From contig NZ_JAPFQA010000022.1 in NCBI RefSeq assembly GCF_027563465.1, positions 1 through 64,000 on the forward strand: DNA of 64,000 nucleotides, written 5' to 3'. Source of the stretch: Mesorhizobium qingshengii (GTDB taxonomy: Bacteria; Pseudomonadota; Alphaproteobacteria; Rhizobiales; Rhizobiaceae). This document shows positions 7,723 through 16,657 of this stretch, piece by piece (the first letter of the stretch is position 1; each line of letters opens with the position of its first letter). The translations under genes and the position numbers were made by a program. The notes beneath the pieces are model-generated. The model saw nothing but the letters and a program-made list of their open reading frames with translations. It ran no database searches and was not told where the DNA came from.

Positions 7723-9169
7723 TGGCTTTGGCGATCTCCCCGCCGAAGGGAATTTCGAGCGTGACCGCCGTCCCTCCGTTTTGCTTGGCCGTGATAATGG
7801 CGCGACCGCCAAGATCGTCAACTACACGACGGACCATCCACAGACCGAGACCCCGACCAGCCCGGACCGCGGGTCCAGGGTCCTCGTGCGTGAGTATCGC
7901 GGCAATGTCCGTCGGCATTCCCGGGCCTTGGTCGCCGATCTCGATGTGCAATCGGTCCTCCCTGCTCCCCGCCTTCAATGAAACCACTCCTCCCTCCGGC
8001 GTTACTGTACTCGCATTGAGAAGCAGGTTGAGCACGGCCTGGCGGACGGGACCTCCTTTGATCGGAAGCTCCCCAGCACCGTTCCATGCCATGTCCCAAT
8101 CCAGGCGCTGCCGTCGGCGGCGCAGTTCAGGCTTGAGCAAAAGGCGGACATCATCGAAGTCTTCCGCGGTGAGAAGCCGTTGCGACCGTTCCGGACGATA
8201 GGTCGCAAGCGCGGCCTCGACCACATCCCGAATGCCAGCGAGGCCGCGCTCGATCAGACTGATCGACGTGTCGCGAACACCAGGAGTTTCGCCATGCGTC
8301 TTCAAAGTATCCAGGGCATTGAAGAGGCCCCCCAAGGGGTTGTTGATTTCGTGGGCCATTCCGGATGCCAGCCGACCCAGGCTGGACAGCTTTTCTTCCT
8401 CGGCCAACTGCATGGCGAAGTTTGCACGCTCACGCTCGGCATGGACGAGGGTGTTGTAGCCGCGGAAAAGCCCCGCCACTTCCGAATCCCCCGCTGGAAT
8501 TTCGCCCGGCGAAATTGGCTCGGCCGATCCATGCGCGGCGGATCGCATGTGGTTTTCGAGGACACGCATCGGTGCGATCATCTGCCGGACGATGAGAAAG
8601 CCGCCCAGCGAGAACAGCACGGCCAGCACGCCATTGGTTACCAGCAGAGTGAACAAGATTTCGCGGCGCTCGGCGAACAGGCGCGAGACGTCGAAAGTGG
8701 CGTGGATGGTCCCGACAGGCTGTCCTTGATAGATGAGATCGCGCTTGGCGAAACCGGTCAGCGCGGATTCGTCGATCGTCACGATACCGGGACCATAGCG
8801 CTTCAAATAGCTGTCCGGCAGTTGCGAGAACGTCGCCATTCGGGTGGGGTCCGTCGCTGCCAGGATTCTACCATCCGACCCAGTCACGACCGTTTCGATC
8901 GGTGACAGAGCCGCATAAGACGACTTGGACCTGTCAAGTGCGTCGAACACCTCCCAGACATCTCCTCTCAGGACCGAAGGAATGACGGCGGATGAGAGGC
9001 CGTCGAGATATGTCTCGGCAAGGCCGTCCAGGAAGCCCTCTTGCGTGCGCGAGAGGCGGTCCAGAACGTGTTCCGAAATCACCGCGCTGATTACAACCAT
9101 CAGCAACGCAACGATTGCCGGCACGCGATAGGTGACCGGGATCGACCTGAAGCGGCGGATCATGGTCAT
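7712..9169 (-). CDS. aioS: arsenite-responsive sensor histidine kinase AioS
   Basis: Inner-membrane kinase of 485 residues. A first membrane helix (about 14-33), a periplasmic sensor region to about 170 and a second helix (about 175-198) are followed by a HAMP-like linker, the phosphoacceptor box GMAHEINNPLGG and an ATPase domain with N-box (NLLLNAS) and G-boxes (DQGPGMP, GRGLGLW). In known aio loci AioX passes the arsenite signal to AioS, which phosphorylates AioR. The start overlaps the aioX stop as ATGA, so the two are translationally coupled; a second ATG two codons in is possible. Confidence 0.94.
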   Translation of the reverse strand: MTMIRRFRSIPVTYRVPAIVALLMVVISAVISEHVLDRLSRTQEGFLDGLAETYLDGLSSAVIPSVLRGDVWEVFDALDRSKSSYAALSPIETVVTGSDGRILAATDPTRMATFSQLPDSYLKRYGPGIVTIDESALTGFAKRDLIYQGQPVGTIHATFDVSRLFAERREILFTLLVTNGVLAVLFSLGGFLIVRQMIAPMRVLENHMRSAAHGSAEPISPGEIPAGDSEVAGLFRGYNTLVHAERERANFAMQLAEEEKLSSLGRLASGMAHEINNPLGGLFNALDTLKTHGETPGVRDTSISLIERGLAGIRDVVEAALATYRPERSQRLLTAEDFDDVRLLLKPELRRRRQRLDWDMAWNGAGELPIKGGPVRQAVLNLLLNASTVTPEGGVVSLKAGSREDRLHIEIGDQGPGMPTDIAAILTHEDPGPAVRAGRGLGLWMVRRVVDDLGGRAIITAKQNGGTAVTLEIPFGGEIAKANAA

Positions 9170-10065
9170 CCGAATTGCCTGACGATTTCGACCTCGGCCG
9201 CAATCGTGTCGAAGAGCGAGGGGGCCGTTGCCAGAAAGCCGTCCAGCCGAAGAAGGTCGAGGACTTTCTTGCCTTCGGCATCATCTTTCATGGAAACAAG
9301 TGCCTGCTGCAGGGCCTTCACCCGGGTATCGCTCGCAAGGGATTTTGGCGATGCCACTGGCGGGAAGCCGAGCCATTCCGATTGTCGGACAATTCTGGTT
9401 TGCTTGATCAGGTCAGGCTCCGTTTGGCGCATCACTTCGTAGACGTAGCCGTCGACGCTGCCCGATTGTGCCAGGCCAGACGCCACCGCGCGAACGACGT
9501 TGCGGTGCCCGTAAGTAAAAAAGTTCCGCGAAAAGAAAGCCTCGGGCCAGAGCTTGTTCTTCGCGAGGAGCGTCCGGGTGACCAGGAAGCCCGAGTTCGA
9601 ATCCGGGTCGGAGAACGCATGGACATCGCCCTTAAGCCCGGTCCAGTCTTCGACGACGCGGTCGGCGGACGCAATCAGGTAGGATTGGTACAGCGGTCTG
9701 CCGAGCCAGACTGGCGTTGCGACCAGATCGAGATTGGCTTTGAATTGGACGTAGGGATAGCCGCAAATCCAGGCCGAATGGATCTCGCCCGACACGAGCA
9801 GCGCGGTGATCTCCTGGTAGGTCCGACGTGTCACCAGTTCGACAGGGCCGCCGAGTTTGGACGACAGGAAGGTTTGCAAATGGCCGAGAAGTTCGAGGTC
9901 GTTCGAGAGGAATACTGGCGTGAGGCCAAACTTGAACGCAACGTCCTCTGCCGAAGCGCTCGAATGGAAAGCAAGCGAGGCCGCCCCCGCTAGCGCCCCC
10001 TTCAAAAGGACACGCCGGCTCGGTGGATTGCCTTGCCGCACGCAATGCCGCGCATCACGAGTCAA
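9166..10065 (-). CDS. aioX: periplasmic arsenite-binding protein AioX
   Basis: Phosphonate-binding-like (PhnD/TRAP-like) periplasmic protein that senses arsenite for AioS. It is 299 residues, with a Tat-like signal (RRVLLKGALAGAAS) cleaved around residue 39. The mature chain contains a single cysteine, Cys101 in AWICGYPYV, the position where the essential arsenite-binding cysteine lies in characterised AioX. A TTG start is chosen because GGGAGG lies 5 nt upstream; the frame continues upstream but with no signal-like sequence. It is 126 bp downstream of arsR and translationally coupled to aioS. Confidence 0.92.
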   Translation of the reverse strand: MTRDARHCVRQGNPPSRRVLLKGALAGAASLAFHSSASAEDVAFKFGLTPVFLSNDLELLGHLQTFLSSKLGGPVELVTRRTYQEITALLVSGEIHSAWICGYPYVQFKANLDLVATPVWLGRPLYQSYLIASADRVVEDWTGLKGDVHAFSDPDSNSGFLVTRTLLAKNKLWPEAFFSRNFFTYGHRNVVRAVASGLAQSGSVDGYVYEVMRQTEPDLIKQTRIVRQSEWLGFPPVASPKSLASDTRVKALQQALVSMKDDAEGKKVLDLLRLDGFLATAPSLFDTIAAEVEIVRQFG

Positions 10066-10191
10066 GTATGCCTCCCAGTGGCGGCCGTTTAGTCGCCAGC
10101 ACGATCTTAATCGATAAACGACAGCGTGGCGACAGTTGGGCGCCCGGCAACTGACCACAGCAACGTCAGTTTCGCTGCGCCACCAGACGCG

Positions 10192-10584
10192 TCAGCCGCG
10201 TTCGCCTGCCAAGACAGTTAATTGCCGATGGTGAGCCGGACTCCTGCTCGACGGCGGGGGGCCATCGGGAGCATCGGCCATCCGATTAAGATCATTCTGA
10301 TGCTCGGGCTCCAGCTCGATCCCGTCAAGCGCGCCATTTACAATCGTTTGTGCCCAGTCGGGAAGATCGGCGATGCGGTAGAGCATCCATTGGGCATCTC
10401 GCCGCTGAGCCACGACACCAGCCTCACGCAAGACGGCGAGATGCTTCGAAACGCTTGGCTGAGATGTCTGCAGCGCGTGGGTAAGCTGGCACACGCATGC
10501 CTCCCCATGTGCCGAGATCAACGCCAGAGCCCGAAGGCGGAGCGGTTCGGAAATCGCGGAGAGCAGGGCAAGTCGCTGTTTCAT
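10192..10584 (-). CDS. arsR: ArsR/SmtB-family arsenite-responsive repressor
   Basis: A winged-helix repressor of 130 residues. Cys30 and Cys32 in EACVCQL correspond to the alpha-3 ELCVCDL site that binds As(III) in classical ArsR. The recognition helix is SQPSVSKHLAVLREAG. A C-terminal tail after residue 90 is Pro/Ser-rich and probably disordered. It is divergent from the arsP-like cluster and directly upstream of aioX in the same direction, so it may control both directions and could be co-transcribed with aioXSR. The start MKQRL is supported by family alignment; the ribosome site is weak. Confidence 0.9.
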   Translation of the reverse strand: MKQRLALLSAISEPLRLRALALISAHGEACVCQLTHALQTSQPSVSKHLAVLREAGVVAQRRDAQWMLYRIADLPDWAQTIVNGALDGIELEPEHQNDLNRMADAPDGPPPSSRSPAHHRQLTVLAGERG

Positions 10585-10858
10585 GCAGATAATATAGTTC
10601 CGCGGGCATATCCCCGCAACGGCATATGCGTTCCCTGTTCCCTCGGCTTTCCCGAGGCATTCCTGGCCGAATCTGCGTTTGATCCACCGCAACGACGTGG
10701 CGTGCCGGCCAACGTACAGCACCTACGACGCGATCAATTATCTGGCATATGCCCTTGAAGGAATATTCTGACGGAAGCATATACAAACTGCGGAAGGTTC
10801 GCAGTGGATAGAGTTGAGCCCAACAAGATGTCGTTGTTCCGCGTCACAGGTAAGTCGC
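10585..10858. promoter_or_regulatory. divergent arsR / arsP-cluster control region
   Basis: A 274-bp intergenic region. It contains three copies of GGCATAT (10605, 10621, 10744), two of them within the palindrome-like GGCATATGC, and a small inverted repeat GCGGG-N6-CCCGC around 10602. They are candidate operators for ArsR, although none matches a classical ars operator closely. No gene is seen in the stretch. Confidence 0.4.
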
Positions 10859-11920
10859 ATGAACACAGAACAGTCATTTACCCTACCTGAGCGCCCGGAG
10901 CCCTCGCCAGCCCTTTGGCTTGCAGTAACCGTGGGTGCCGTGGCCCTCTGGTTTGCCGCTTACGCCCAGCTGGTTCCACTATCTGACTGGATCGTTTCCC
11001 TGCTTCCTCTCGAGCCTGATTCGCATCTTCAAGAGGCGATAAGGTTTTTCGCCTACGACACGCCGAAGGTGCTGATGCTCCTGACGCTGGTGGTCTTCGC
11101 CATGGGCGTGGTTCGCAGTTTCTTCTCGCCGGAACGGACCCGCGCCTTGCTGGCGGGTCGGCGCGAGGGGATCGGCAATGTCGCGGCTGCCAGCCTCGGC
11201 ATATTCACGCCGTTTTGCTCCTGCTCGGCTGTGCCGCTCTTCGTCGGCTTCGTCTCGGCGGGAGTGCCGCTCGGCGTGACGTTCTCATTCCTGATCGCGG
11301 CCCCGATGATCAACGAAGTCGCTCTCGGCCTGCTCTTCGCATTGCTGGGATGGAAGGTCGCGTTGACTTATCTGGCCTTCGGTCTGGCCGTCGCGATCGT
11401 GTCCGGCTGGGTCATCGGAAAGCTGCATCTCGAGGGCTGGCTGGAGGAATGGGTCCGCAACGTGCGGTCCGGTGCCGTAGATCTCCCGACTGACCGGTTG
11501 ACCGTCGTCGACCGCATCAAGGCTGGCCTCGAAGCCCTCCGCGACATCGTCGGTAAGGTGTGGATGTGGATCATCGCGGGCATTGCCGCCGGCGCCTTCA
11601 TCCACGGCTACGTGCCATCGGATCTCCTTGCCTCGATCATGGGCAAGGACGCCTGGTGGTCCGTGCCGGCCGCCGTTCTCCTCGGTATCCCGATGTATTC
11701 GAACGCCGCAGGGATAATCCCGGTGGTCGAGGCCCTACTCGGCAAGGGCGCGGCACTCGGCACCGTGCTCGCCTTCATGATGTCGGTGATCGCGCTGTCG
11801 CTGCCCGAGATGATCATCCTGCGCAAGGTTCTGAGCGTGAAGCTGATCGCCGTCTTCATCGGCGTGGTCGCCTCGGGAATCCTGGCTGTCGGCTTCCTGT
11901 TCAACATGATTTTCAGCTGA
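10859..11920 (+). CDS. ArsP-like permease (DUF318/YraQ family)
   Basis: A 353-residue inner-membrane permease with about eight to ten helices. The FCSCSAVPLFVGF segment (residues near 120) is the Cys-containing signature of the ArsP/YraQ family, some members of which export trivalent organoarsenicals. A second conserved block, GIPMYSNAAGIIPV, lies near residue 285. It is the first gene after the divergent arsR, which supports a role in arsenic or other thiophilic metalloid export. Substrate cannot be decided from sequence. The start MNTEQS sits just after a weak AGG site; a longer in-frame start 15 codons upstream is less likely. Confidence 0.85.
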   Translation: MNTEQSFTLPERPEPSPALWLAVTVGAVALWFAAYAQLVPLSDWIVSLLPLEPDSHLQEAIRFFAYDTPKVLMLLTLVVFAMGVVRSFFSPERTRALLAGRREGIGNVAAASLGIFTPFCSCSAVPLFVGFVSAGVPLGVTFSFLIAAPMINEVALGLLFALLGWKVALTYLAFGLAVAIVSGWVIGKLHLEGWLEEWVRNVRSGAVDLPTDRLTVVDRIKAGLEALRDIVGKVWMWIIAGIAAGAFIHGYVPSDLLASIMGKDAWWSVPAAVLLGIPMYSNAAGIIPVVEALLGKGAALGTVLAFMMSVIALSLPEMIILRKVLSVKLIAVFIGVVASGILAVGFLFNMIFS

Positions 11921-11943
11921 AGAACCAAGAAAGGCATCAACCC

Positions 11944-12177
11944 ATGAAAGAGATCAAGGTCCTCGGACCCGGCTGCGCGAACTGCAAGAACACGACCTCC
12001 TTGATCGAGCGCGTCGCCCAGGAAAAAGGCGTTCCCATCTCCTTGGCCAAAGTCGAGGAACTCCGCGAGATCATGAGCTACGGCATTATGTCGACTCCAG
12101 GGGTCGTGGTCGACGGCAAGGTCGTCCACGCGGGCGGCGTGCCGAGCCGTGAGAAGGTCGAACTGTGGCTGGCATGA
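11944..12177 (+). CDS. small thioredoxin-like redox protein (MTH895/TM0996 type)
   Basis: A 77-residue minimal thioredoxin fold. The active site GPGCANCKN carries CxxC (Cys11, Cys14), and MSTPGVVVDG is the cis-Pro loop. Proteins of this type commonly follow ArsP/YraQ permeases, and here it starts 23 bp after one. It lacks a signal peptide and so should be cytoplasmic. A plausible job is to deliver or reduce the thiol-bound substrate at the permease; this is inferred from the fixed pairing. Confidence 0.88.
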   Translation: MKEIKVLGPGCANCKNTTSLIERVAQEKGVPISLAKVEELREIMSYGIMSTPGVVVDGKVVHAGGVPSREKVELWLA

Positions 12178-12225
12178 CGCTGCAGCCCATTCGGAAGTCA
12201 AAACCCCAACCTAAGGATTGCCGCC

Positions 12226-12666
12226 ATGCTTGATGAAGCCAGACAGATTTGTCCTACCACGACAAGGCGTCGGGTCGCCGAAGGAGCAGTGCTGGTCGAC
12301 GTCCGCGAACAGGCGGAGATTGACCGGCTCGCATTCGACGTTCCCGACATCATTCGGATACCGCTTGGGGAACTGGAGAAGCGCTACGTGGAGCTGCCGC
12401 GTGACCGCGAGCTGGTGCTCGCATGCCAGAGCGGAGGCCGGAGTCTCAAGGCCACCTATTTCCTGATGTTCCAGGGGTTCGACAAGGTCGCCAACATGGA
12501 AGGTGGCATGGCCAAATGGGCCAGCAAGGGATTTCCCGTCAAAGGCGAAGCATCCTCGCAACAGCCAGGGGCACAGGATGCTGGTGGATGCGGCTGCGGA
12601 ACGTCGCCGTCGGGGGAAGGCTCCTGTTGCGGGTCCGCGGCGCCGGGAGAACCTTCATGCTGTTGA
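12226..12666 (+). CDS. rhodanese with Cys-rich C-terminal tail
   Basis: A single-domain rhodanese of 146 residues. Catalytic Cys67 lies in the loop CQSGGRS. The rhodanese domain ends at about residue 106; the remainder is a flexible Gly/Ser/Pro tail with three Cys clusters (Cys122/124, Cys134/135, Cys145/146), ending in a CC dipeptide. The tail could bind a metal or metalloid, or accept persulfide sulfur from Cys67. It lies in the arsR-divergent cluster between the mini-thioredoxin and an OsmC-like protein, so a role in sulfur-based metalloid handling is likely but unproven. Confidence 0.88.
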   Translation: MLDEARQICPTTTRRRVAEGAVLVDVREQAEIDRLAFDVPDIIRIPLGELEKRYVELPRDRELVLACQSGGRSLKATYFLMFQGFDKVANMEGGMAKWASKGFPVKGEASSQQPGAQDAGGCGCGTSPSGEGSCCGSAAPGEPSCC

Positions 12667-12745
12667 ACGTTCGCCTCCCCTGCGGCCAAGCTCGCATGCC
12701 AGGCAATATGCTGCCGCTGCGAAACCATCGATAAGGAGTTCGAAG

Positions 12746-13174
12746 GTGGGAGAACCAAGCAAACTGCTGAGCTACAATGTCACCGCGCATCGCGTCGATG
12801 CGCATGGTGCCCTAGCGAACACCAAGGACGCCGAGATCGTCCTCGACACCGACATTGCGGGACGTCGTGACGCCTTCAACCCGGCCGAGCTGTTTCTTGC
12901 GTCGATCGCCGCCTGTATGATCAAGGGAATCGAGCGCGTGAGCCCGATGCTGAAGTTCGAGCTGCGCGGCGTTGAGGTACGCCTGCATGGCGAGCGCCAG
13001 GATGCTCCGCCCAAGATGGTGTCGGTGGATTACGAGCTGATCGTCGACACCGACGAAAGCGACCAGCGCCTTGAGTTGCTTCACACCAACGTCCGCAAGT
13101 ACGGGACGATTTCCAACACCGTGGCGGACGCGACGAAGCTGGAAGGCACCATCCGCCGCAAGGCGGCGGCGTGA
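12746..13174 (+). CDS. OsmC/Ohr-family protein
   Basis: A 142-residue OsmC-like protein. The conserved core NPAELFLASIAACMIKGI holds the family cysteine (in AACM); the other classical peroxidatic Cys is not obvious, so peroxidase activity is uncertain. The GTG start is chosen for an AAGGAG site 8 nt upstream. The stop overlaps the P-type ATPase start (GTGA), so the two are coupled. Within this cluster it could act on thiol peroxides or persulfides produced during metal stress. Confidence 0.85.
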   Translation: MGEPSKLLSYNVTAHRVDAHGALANTKDAEIVLDTDIAGRRDAFNPAELFLASIAACMIKGIERVSPMLKFELRGVEVRLHGERQDAPPKMVSVDYELIVDTDESDQRLELLHTNVRKYGTISNTVADATKLEGTIRRKAAA

Positions 13175-15192
13175 ACGTCAGGGCCGAACCACTCGCAGCG
13201 CAATCGCCCGCTGAAACGGCGCATGAGCATGACAGTGCTAAAGACGGCCTTCTTGGTGGACGCGCGGAACTCGTCGCATCGCTTTCCTGCGGGCTAGCGC
13301 TCGCAGCCGGATGGTTGACCGAGGGCTACGTGCCCGCTGAGGCCACGCTTTGGCTCTATGGCCTTGCTTACGCCCTGGGCGGCTTCTTCACCTTGCGCGA
13401 AGCGGTGGTGAGCCTCTGGCATGGTCGGTTCGACATCGATACGCTGATGCTCGTCGCCGCCGCGGGCGCGGCAGCGCTCGGGCAATGGGCGGAAGGGGCG
13501 CTCCTGCTGTTCCTGTTCAGCCTCGGACATTCGCTGGAGCACTACGCCATGGGAAGGGCCAGCGGCGCGATCCATGCGCTGGGGCAGCTTGCCCCGAAAC
13601 TGGCAACACGGCGCACCGGGGGCACGCTGGAGCAGGTTTCCGTAAACGCTCTCCAGGTCGGGGACATCGTGGTAGTCCGACCCAATGAACGCCTGCCCGC
13701 AGATGGCATCGTCATCGCTGGACGGAGCAGCGTCGATCAGGCGCCTATAACCGGAGAAAGCATGCCCGCCGACAAGCGGCCGATCGACAGCTCGGACCAG
13801 AACCCCGACTTCAGCAGGATCGCCGACGAACATCGTGTCTTCGCCGGTAGTATCAACGGCGCGGGTTCACTCGACATCAAGGTCGCCAAATTGGCAGGCG
13901 AGACGACGCTTGCCCGCGTCGTTCGCATGGTGGCGGAAGCCGAAGCGCAACGCTCGCCCACCCAACGTTTCACCGATCGCTTTGCGCGCATCTTCGTTCC
14001 AGCGGTGCTGGTCTCTGTCGGTGCCCTGATGCTCGCCTTCCTGGTCCTCGACGAACCCTTCGGCAACAGCTTCTATCGCGCCATGGCGGTTCTGGTCGCC
14101 GCCAGCCCATGCGCGCTGGCGATCTCCGTGCCGAGCGCTGTCCTGAGCGGGGTGGCGCGGGCTGCGCGCGGCGGAGTGCTCGTCAAGGGAGGCGGTCCTC
14201 TGGAGAACCTGGGGTCGCTTGCGGTTCTCGCCTTCGACAAGACAGGAACGCTGACCGAAGGCAAACCCCGGCTGACCGACGTGATGCCTGCGCCGGGCAT
14301 AGACGAAAAACTGCTTCTAGGCATCGCGGTCGCCATTGAGCGCGGCAGCGACCATCCCCTTGCCGCTGCCGTCGTGCGAGACGGTATCGAGCGGCTGGGA
14401 GAGGCTGAGATCAAGACCGCGACTTCGATCGAAAGCCTGAACGGCAGCGGCGTCCGTGGCATGGTCGACAAGAAGGTCGCAATCCTTGGCAAGCCTCGGT
14501 TCTTCGCGACAGAATATGTCGCGACCGTTCCGGCTTCCGTCACTGACATGGCTGCGGAACTGGAGAAAGCCGGTCGCACCGTCATCATGGTGCGGTATGG
14601 AAAAACTTATCTTGGCGTCCTGGGACTGATGGACACGCCTCGGGCGGGTGCCCGTGAGGTGATCTCCAGGCTCCGGACGCTAGGCATCCGGCGCATCGTC
14701 ATGCTTTCGGGCGATAACCAGAGCGTCGCTGACAACGTGGCGCGCGACCTTGGCGTCGACGAAGCCAGAGGCGGACTGATGCCGGAGGACAAGGCAGGGA
14801 TCGTCAAGGCATTGCTCGCGCAGGAAGGCAAGGTCGCGATGATCGGCGACGGGGTCAACGACGCGCCGGCGATGGCCAACGCCACTGTTGGCATAGCCAT
14901 GGGAGCGGCCGGCTCGGATGTCGCGCTGGAGGCGGCCGACGTGGCGCTGATGGCCGACGACCTCGGACATCTCCCCTTCGTGCTGGGGCTCAGCCGTCGC
15001 ACCGGTGCCGTGATCCGCCAGAACCTCTGGATCAGCCTCGGCATGGTCGCTCTGCTTGTGCCCGCCGCTCTCTTTGGCCTGCCGATCGGAGCTGCTGTGG
15101 TCTTCCACGAAGGATCGACGGTGCTGGTGGTGCTCAACGCGCTGCGCCTGCTGGCATACGCCGCTCCGCGCGACATACAGGCCGCCGCGTGA
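13171..15192 (+). CDS. P1B-4-type heavy-metal ATPase
   Basis: A 673-residue metal-exporting ATPase. TM6 carries S312-P-C314 rather than CPC, and TM8 carries HEGST (646-650); this pair is diagnostic of subgroup P1B-4 (Co2+ and Fe2+ export in characterised members). The phosphorylation motif is DKTGT at Asp356, with TGES near 194 and GDGVNDAP near 563. There is no N-terminal metal-binding domain, only a short His-containing stretch (HEHD). Translationally coupled to the OsmC gene. Membership of the arsR-divergent cluster suggests metalloid control, but the substrate is probably a divalent cation. Confidence 0.93.
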   Translation: MNVRAEPLAAQSPAETAHEHDSAKDGLLGGRAELVASLSCGLALAAGWLTEGYVPAEATLWLYGLAYALGGFFTLREAVVSLWHGRFDIDTLMLVAAAGAAALGQWAEGALLLFLFSLGHSLEHYAMGRASGAIHALGQLAPKLATRRTGGTLEQVSVNALQVGDIVVVRPNERLPADGIVIAGRSSVDQAPITGESMPADKRPIDSSDQNPDFSRIADEHRVFAGSINGAGSLDIKVAKLAGETTLARVVRMVAEAEAQRSPTQRFTDRFARIFVPAVLVSVGALMLAFLVLDEPFGNSFYRAMAVLVAASPCALAISVPSAVLSGVARAARGGVLVKGGGPLENLGSLAVLAFDKTGTLTEGKPRLTDVMPAPGIDEKLLLGIAVAIERGSDHPLAAAVVRDGIERLGEAEIKTATSIESLNGSGVRGMVDKKVAILGKPRFFATEYVATVPASVTDMAAELEKAGRTVIMVRYGKTYLGVLGLMDTPRAGAREVISRLRTLGIRRIVMLSGDNQSVADNVARDLGVDEARGGLMPEDKAGIVKALLAQEGKVAMIGDGVNDAPAMANATVGIAMGAAGSDVALEAADVALMADDLGHLPFVLGLSRRTGAVIRQNLWISLGMVALLVPAALFGLPIGAAVVFHEGSTVLVVLNALRLLAYAAPRDIQAAA

Positions 15193-15220
15193 TCTGCATC
15201 AAGGCCTTGGCGACAGCATT

Positions 15221-15247
15221 CCTATTGTCTTCGAGCCTATTGTCTTC
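15221..15247 (+). repeat. short tandem repeat
   Basis: CCTATTGTCTTC occurs twice with a 15-bp period, between the ATPase stop and the thiolase ribosome site. Probably slippage; no function evident. Confidence 0.7.
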
Positions 15248-15271
15248 CAGCAACTCTGTTCGAGGTGAACC

Positions 15272-16459
15272 ATGTCAAAGCGCGAAGTCGTCCTCTGCTC
15301 TCCGGTCCGATCCGCAATAGGCACCTACAACGGCAGCCTCAAATCGACGCCGGCCGTGGAACTCGGCGCGGCTGTCGTGCGCGAGACGCTGAGCCGTACG
15401 AAGGTCGACCCGGCAAAGCTGAATTCCGTCGTGATGGGCAACGTGGTTCAGGCGGGCAACAAGATGAACCCGGCACGGCAGGCCGCAATGCACGGCGGAA
15501 TTCCCGCCGAGGTGCCGGCAATGACCGTCAACCGCGTCTGCGGTTCGGGTGCCCAAGCCGTTGCATCGGCCGCTCAAGAGATCTGGCTCGGCTTTGCGGA
15601 CGCCGCGATCGCGGGCGGAATGGAGAACATGGACGCCGCTCCCTATCTGATGAGCGGCGGACGCTGGGGCTATCGCATGGGCGACGCGCAGATCTATGAT
15701 TCCATGCTGCGCGATGGCCTCAACGACGCGTTTTCCGATCAGCATTCCGGATGGCACACGGAAGACCTCGTCACGAAGTATCAGATCAGCCGATCCGATC
15801 AGGACCGCTGGGCGGAGCGTTCGCAGAGACGCTTCTCGTCGGCCCAGGCTGATGGACGCTTCGATGCGGAGATCGTCGCGGTGGAAGTCAAGGGGCGCAA
15901 GGGGCCGGAACCCTTTCTTCGCGACGAGCACAACCGCCCGGACACCACGATCGAAAGCCTGTCGAAGCTGAAGCCAGCGTTCCGCAAGGATGGCACGATC
16001 ACCGCAGGCAATGCCCCGGGACTGAATACGGGGGCCGCCGCCATGGTGGTCGCAGAGCGCGGCTTTGCCGAAGCGAATGGGCTCGCGCCGATGGCCAGGC
16101 TCGTTGCCTATGGGGTGGGCGCTGTCGAGCCGGGCATGTTCGGAATAGGCCCAGTGCCCGCCGTGCGCCAGGCGCTCGAACGGACGGGATGGGCGGTCGG
16201 CGACATCGAAAGGATAGAGATCAACGAGGCTTTCGCTGCGATCGCGATTGCCGTCACCCGCGAACTTGGTCTCGCCGAGGATATCGTCAATGTGGAGGGC
16301 GGCGCCATCGCTCACGGCCACCCGATCGGCGCTTCCGGCGCGATCCTGACAACGAGGCTGCTGCATTCGATGGCGCGAGACGGACTGAAGCGCGGCGTGG
16401 TGACGCTTTGCATCGGCGGCGGTCAGGGCATCGCTCTGGCGCTCGAGGCCTTGCGATGA
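15272..16459 (+). CDS. acetyl-CoA acetyltransferase (thiolase)
   Basis: A 395-residue type II thiolase joining or splitting acetoacetyl-CoA. The nucleophile Cys90 lies in NRVCGSGAQA, the His in AHGHPIGASG near residue 350 and the second Cys in CIGGGQG near 384. A GAGGTG ribosome site precedes the ATG. It follows the metal ATPase by 79 bp in the same direction. It is metabolically unlike its neighbours; it may be a passenger or support membrane/polyhydroxybutyrate metabolism. No other beta-oxidation gene is nearby. Confidence 0.93.
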   Translation: MSKREVVLCSPVRSAIGTYNGSLKSTPAVELGAAVVRETLSRTKVDPAKLNSVVMGNVVQAGNKMNPARQAAMHGGIPAEVPAMTVNRVCGSGAQAVASAAQEIWLGFADAAIAGGMENMDAAPYLMSGGRWGYRMGDAQIYDSMLRDGLNDAFSDQHSGWHTEDLVTKYQISRSDQDRWAERSQRRFSSAQADGRFDAEIVAVEVKGRKGPEPFLRDEHNRPDTTIESLSKLKPAFRKDGTITAGNAPGLNTGAAAMVVAERGFAEANGLAPMARLVAYGVGAVEPGMFGIGPVPAVRQALERTGWAVGDIERIEINEAFAAIAIAVTRELGLAEDIVNVEGGAIAHGHPIGASGAILTTRLLHSMARDGLKRGVVTLCIGGGQGIALALEALR

Positions 16460-16574
16460 CCGCAAGAGCGACCGTAACCCGAGCAGCAAAGCGGCTACCT
16501 GCCAAGGGCCGTCAGGACAGCGCCTGCGGGTTGGCGTACCGAAGCGCGGTCGTTTGACCAACAGAAGCCGCGAT

Positions 16575-16588
16575 TTGATCCACGTCAT
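16575..16588 (+). promoter_or_regulatory. FNR/FixK-like box upstream of the exporter operon
   Basis: TTGATCCACGTCAT matches TTGAT-N4-[AG]TCAA at 9 of 10 defined positions. It lies 70 bp before the membrane-fusion protein start, which fits a class II activator site with a transcript start near 16623. A nearly identical element (shared 15-mer TTTGATCCACGTCAT) precedes the FMN-binding protein at 56788. Confidence 0.6.
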
Positions 16589-16657
16589 TGCGATTGCCGC
16601 TACCAAAGCGCAGCAAAGACAGCATGACCCGTCCCATCTCAGTTGTAGGGAACGTAC

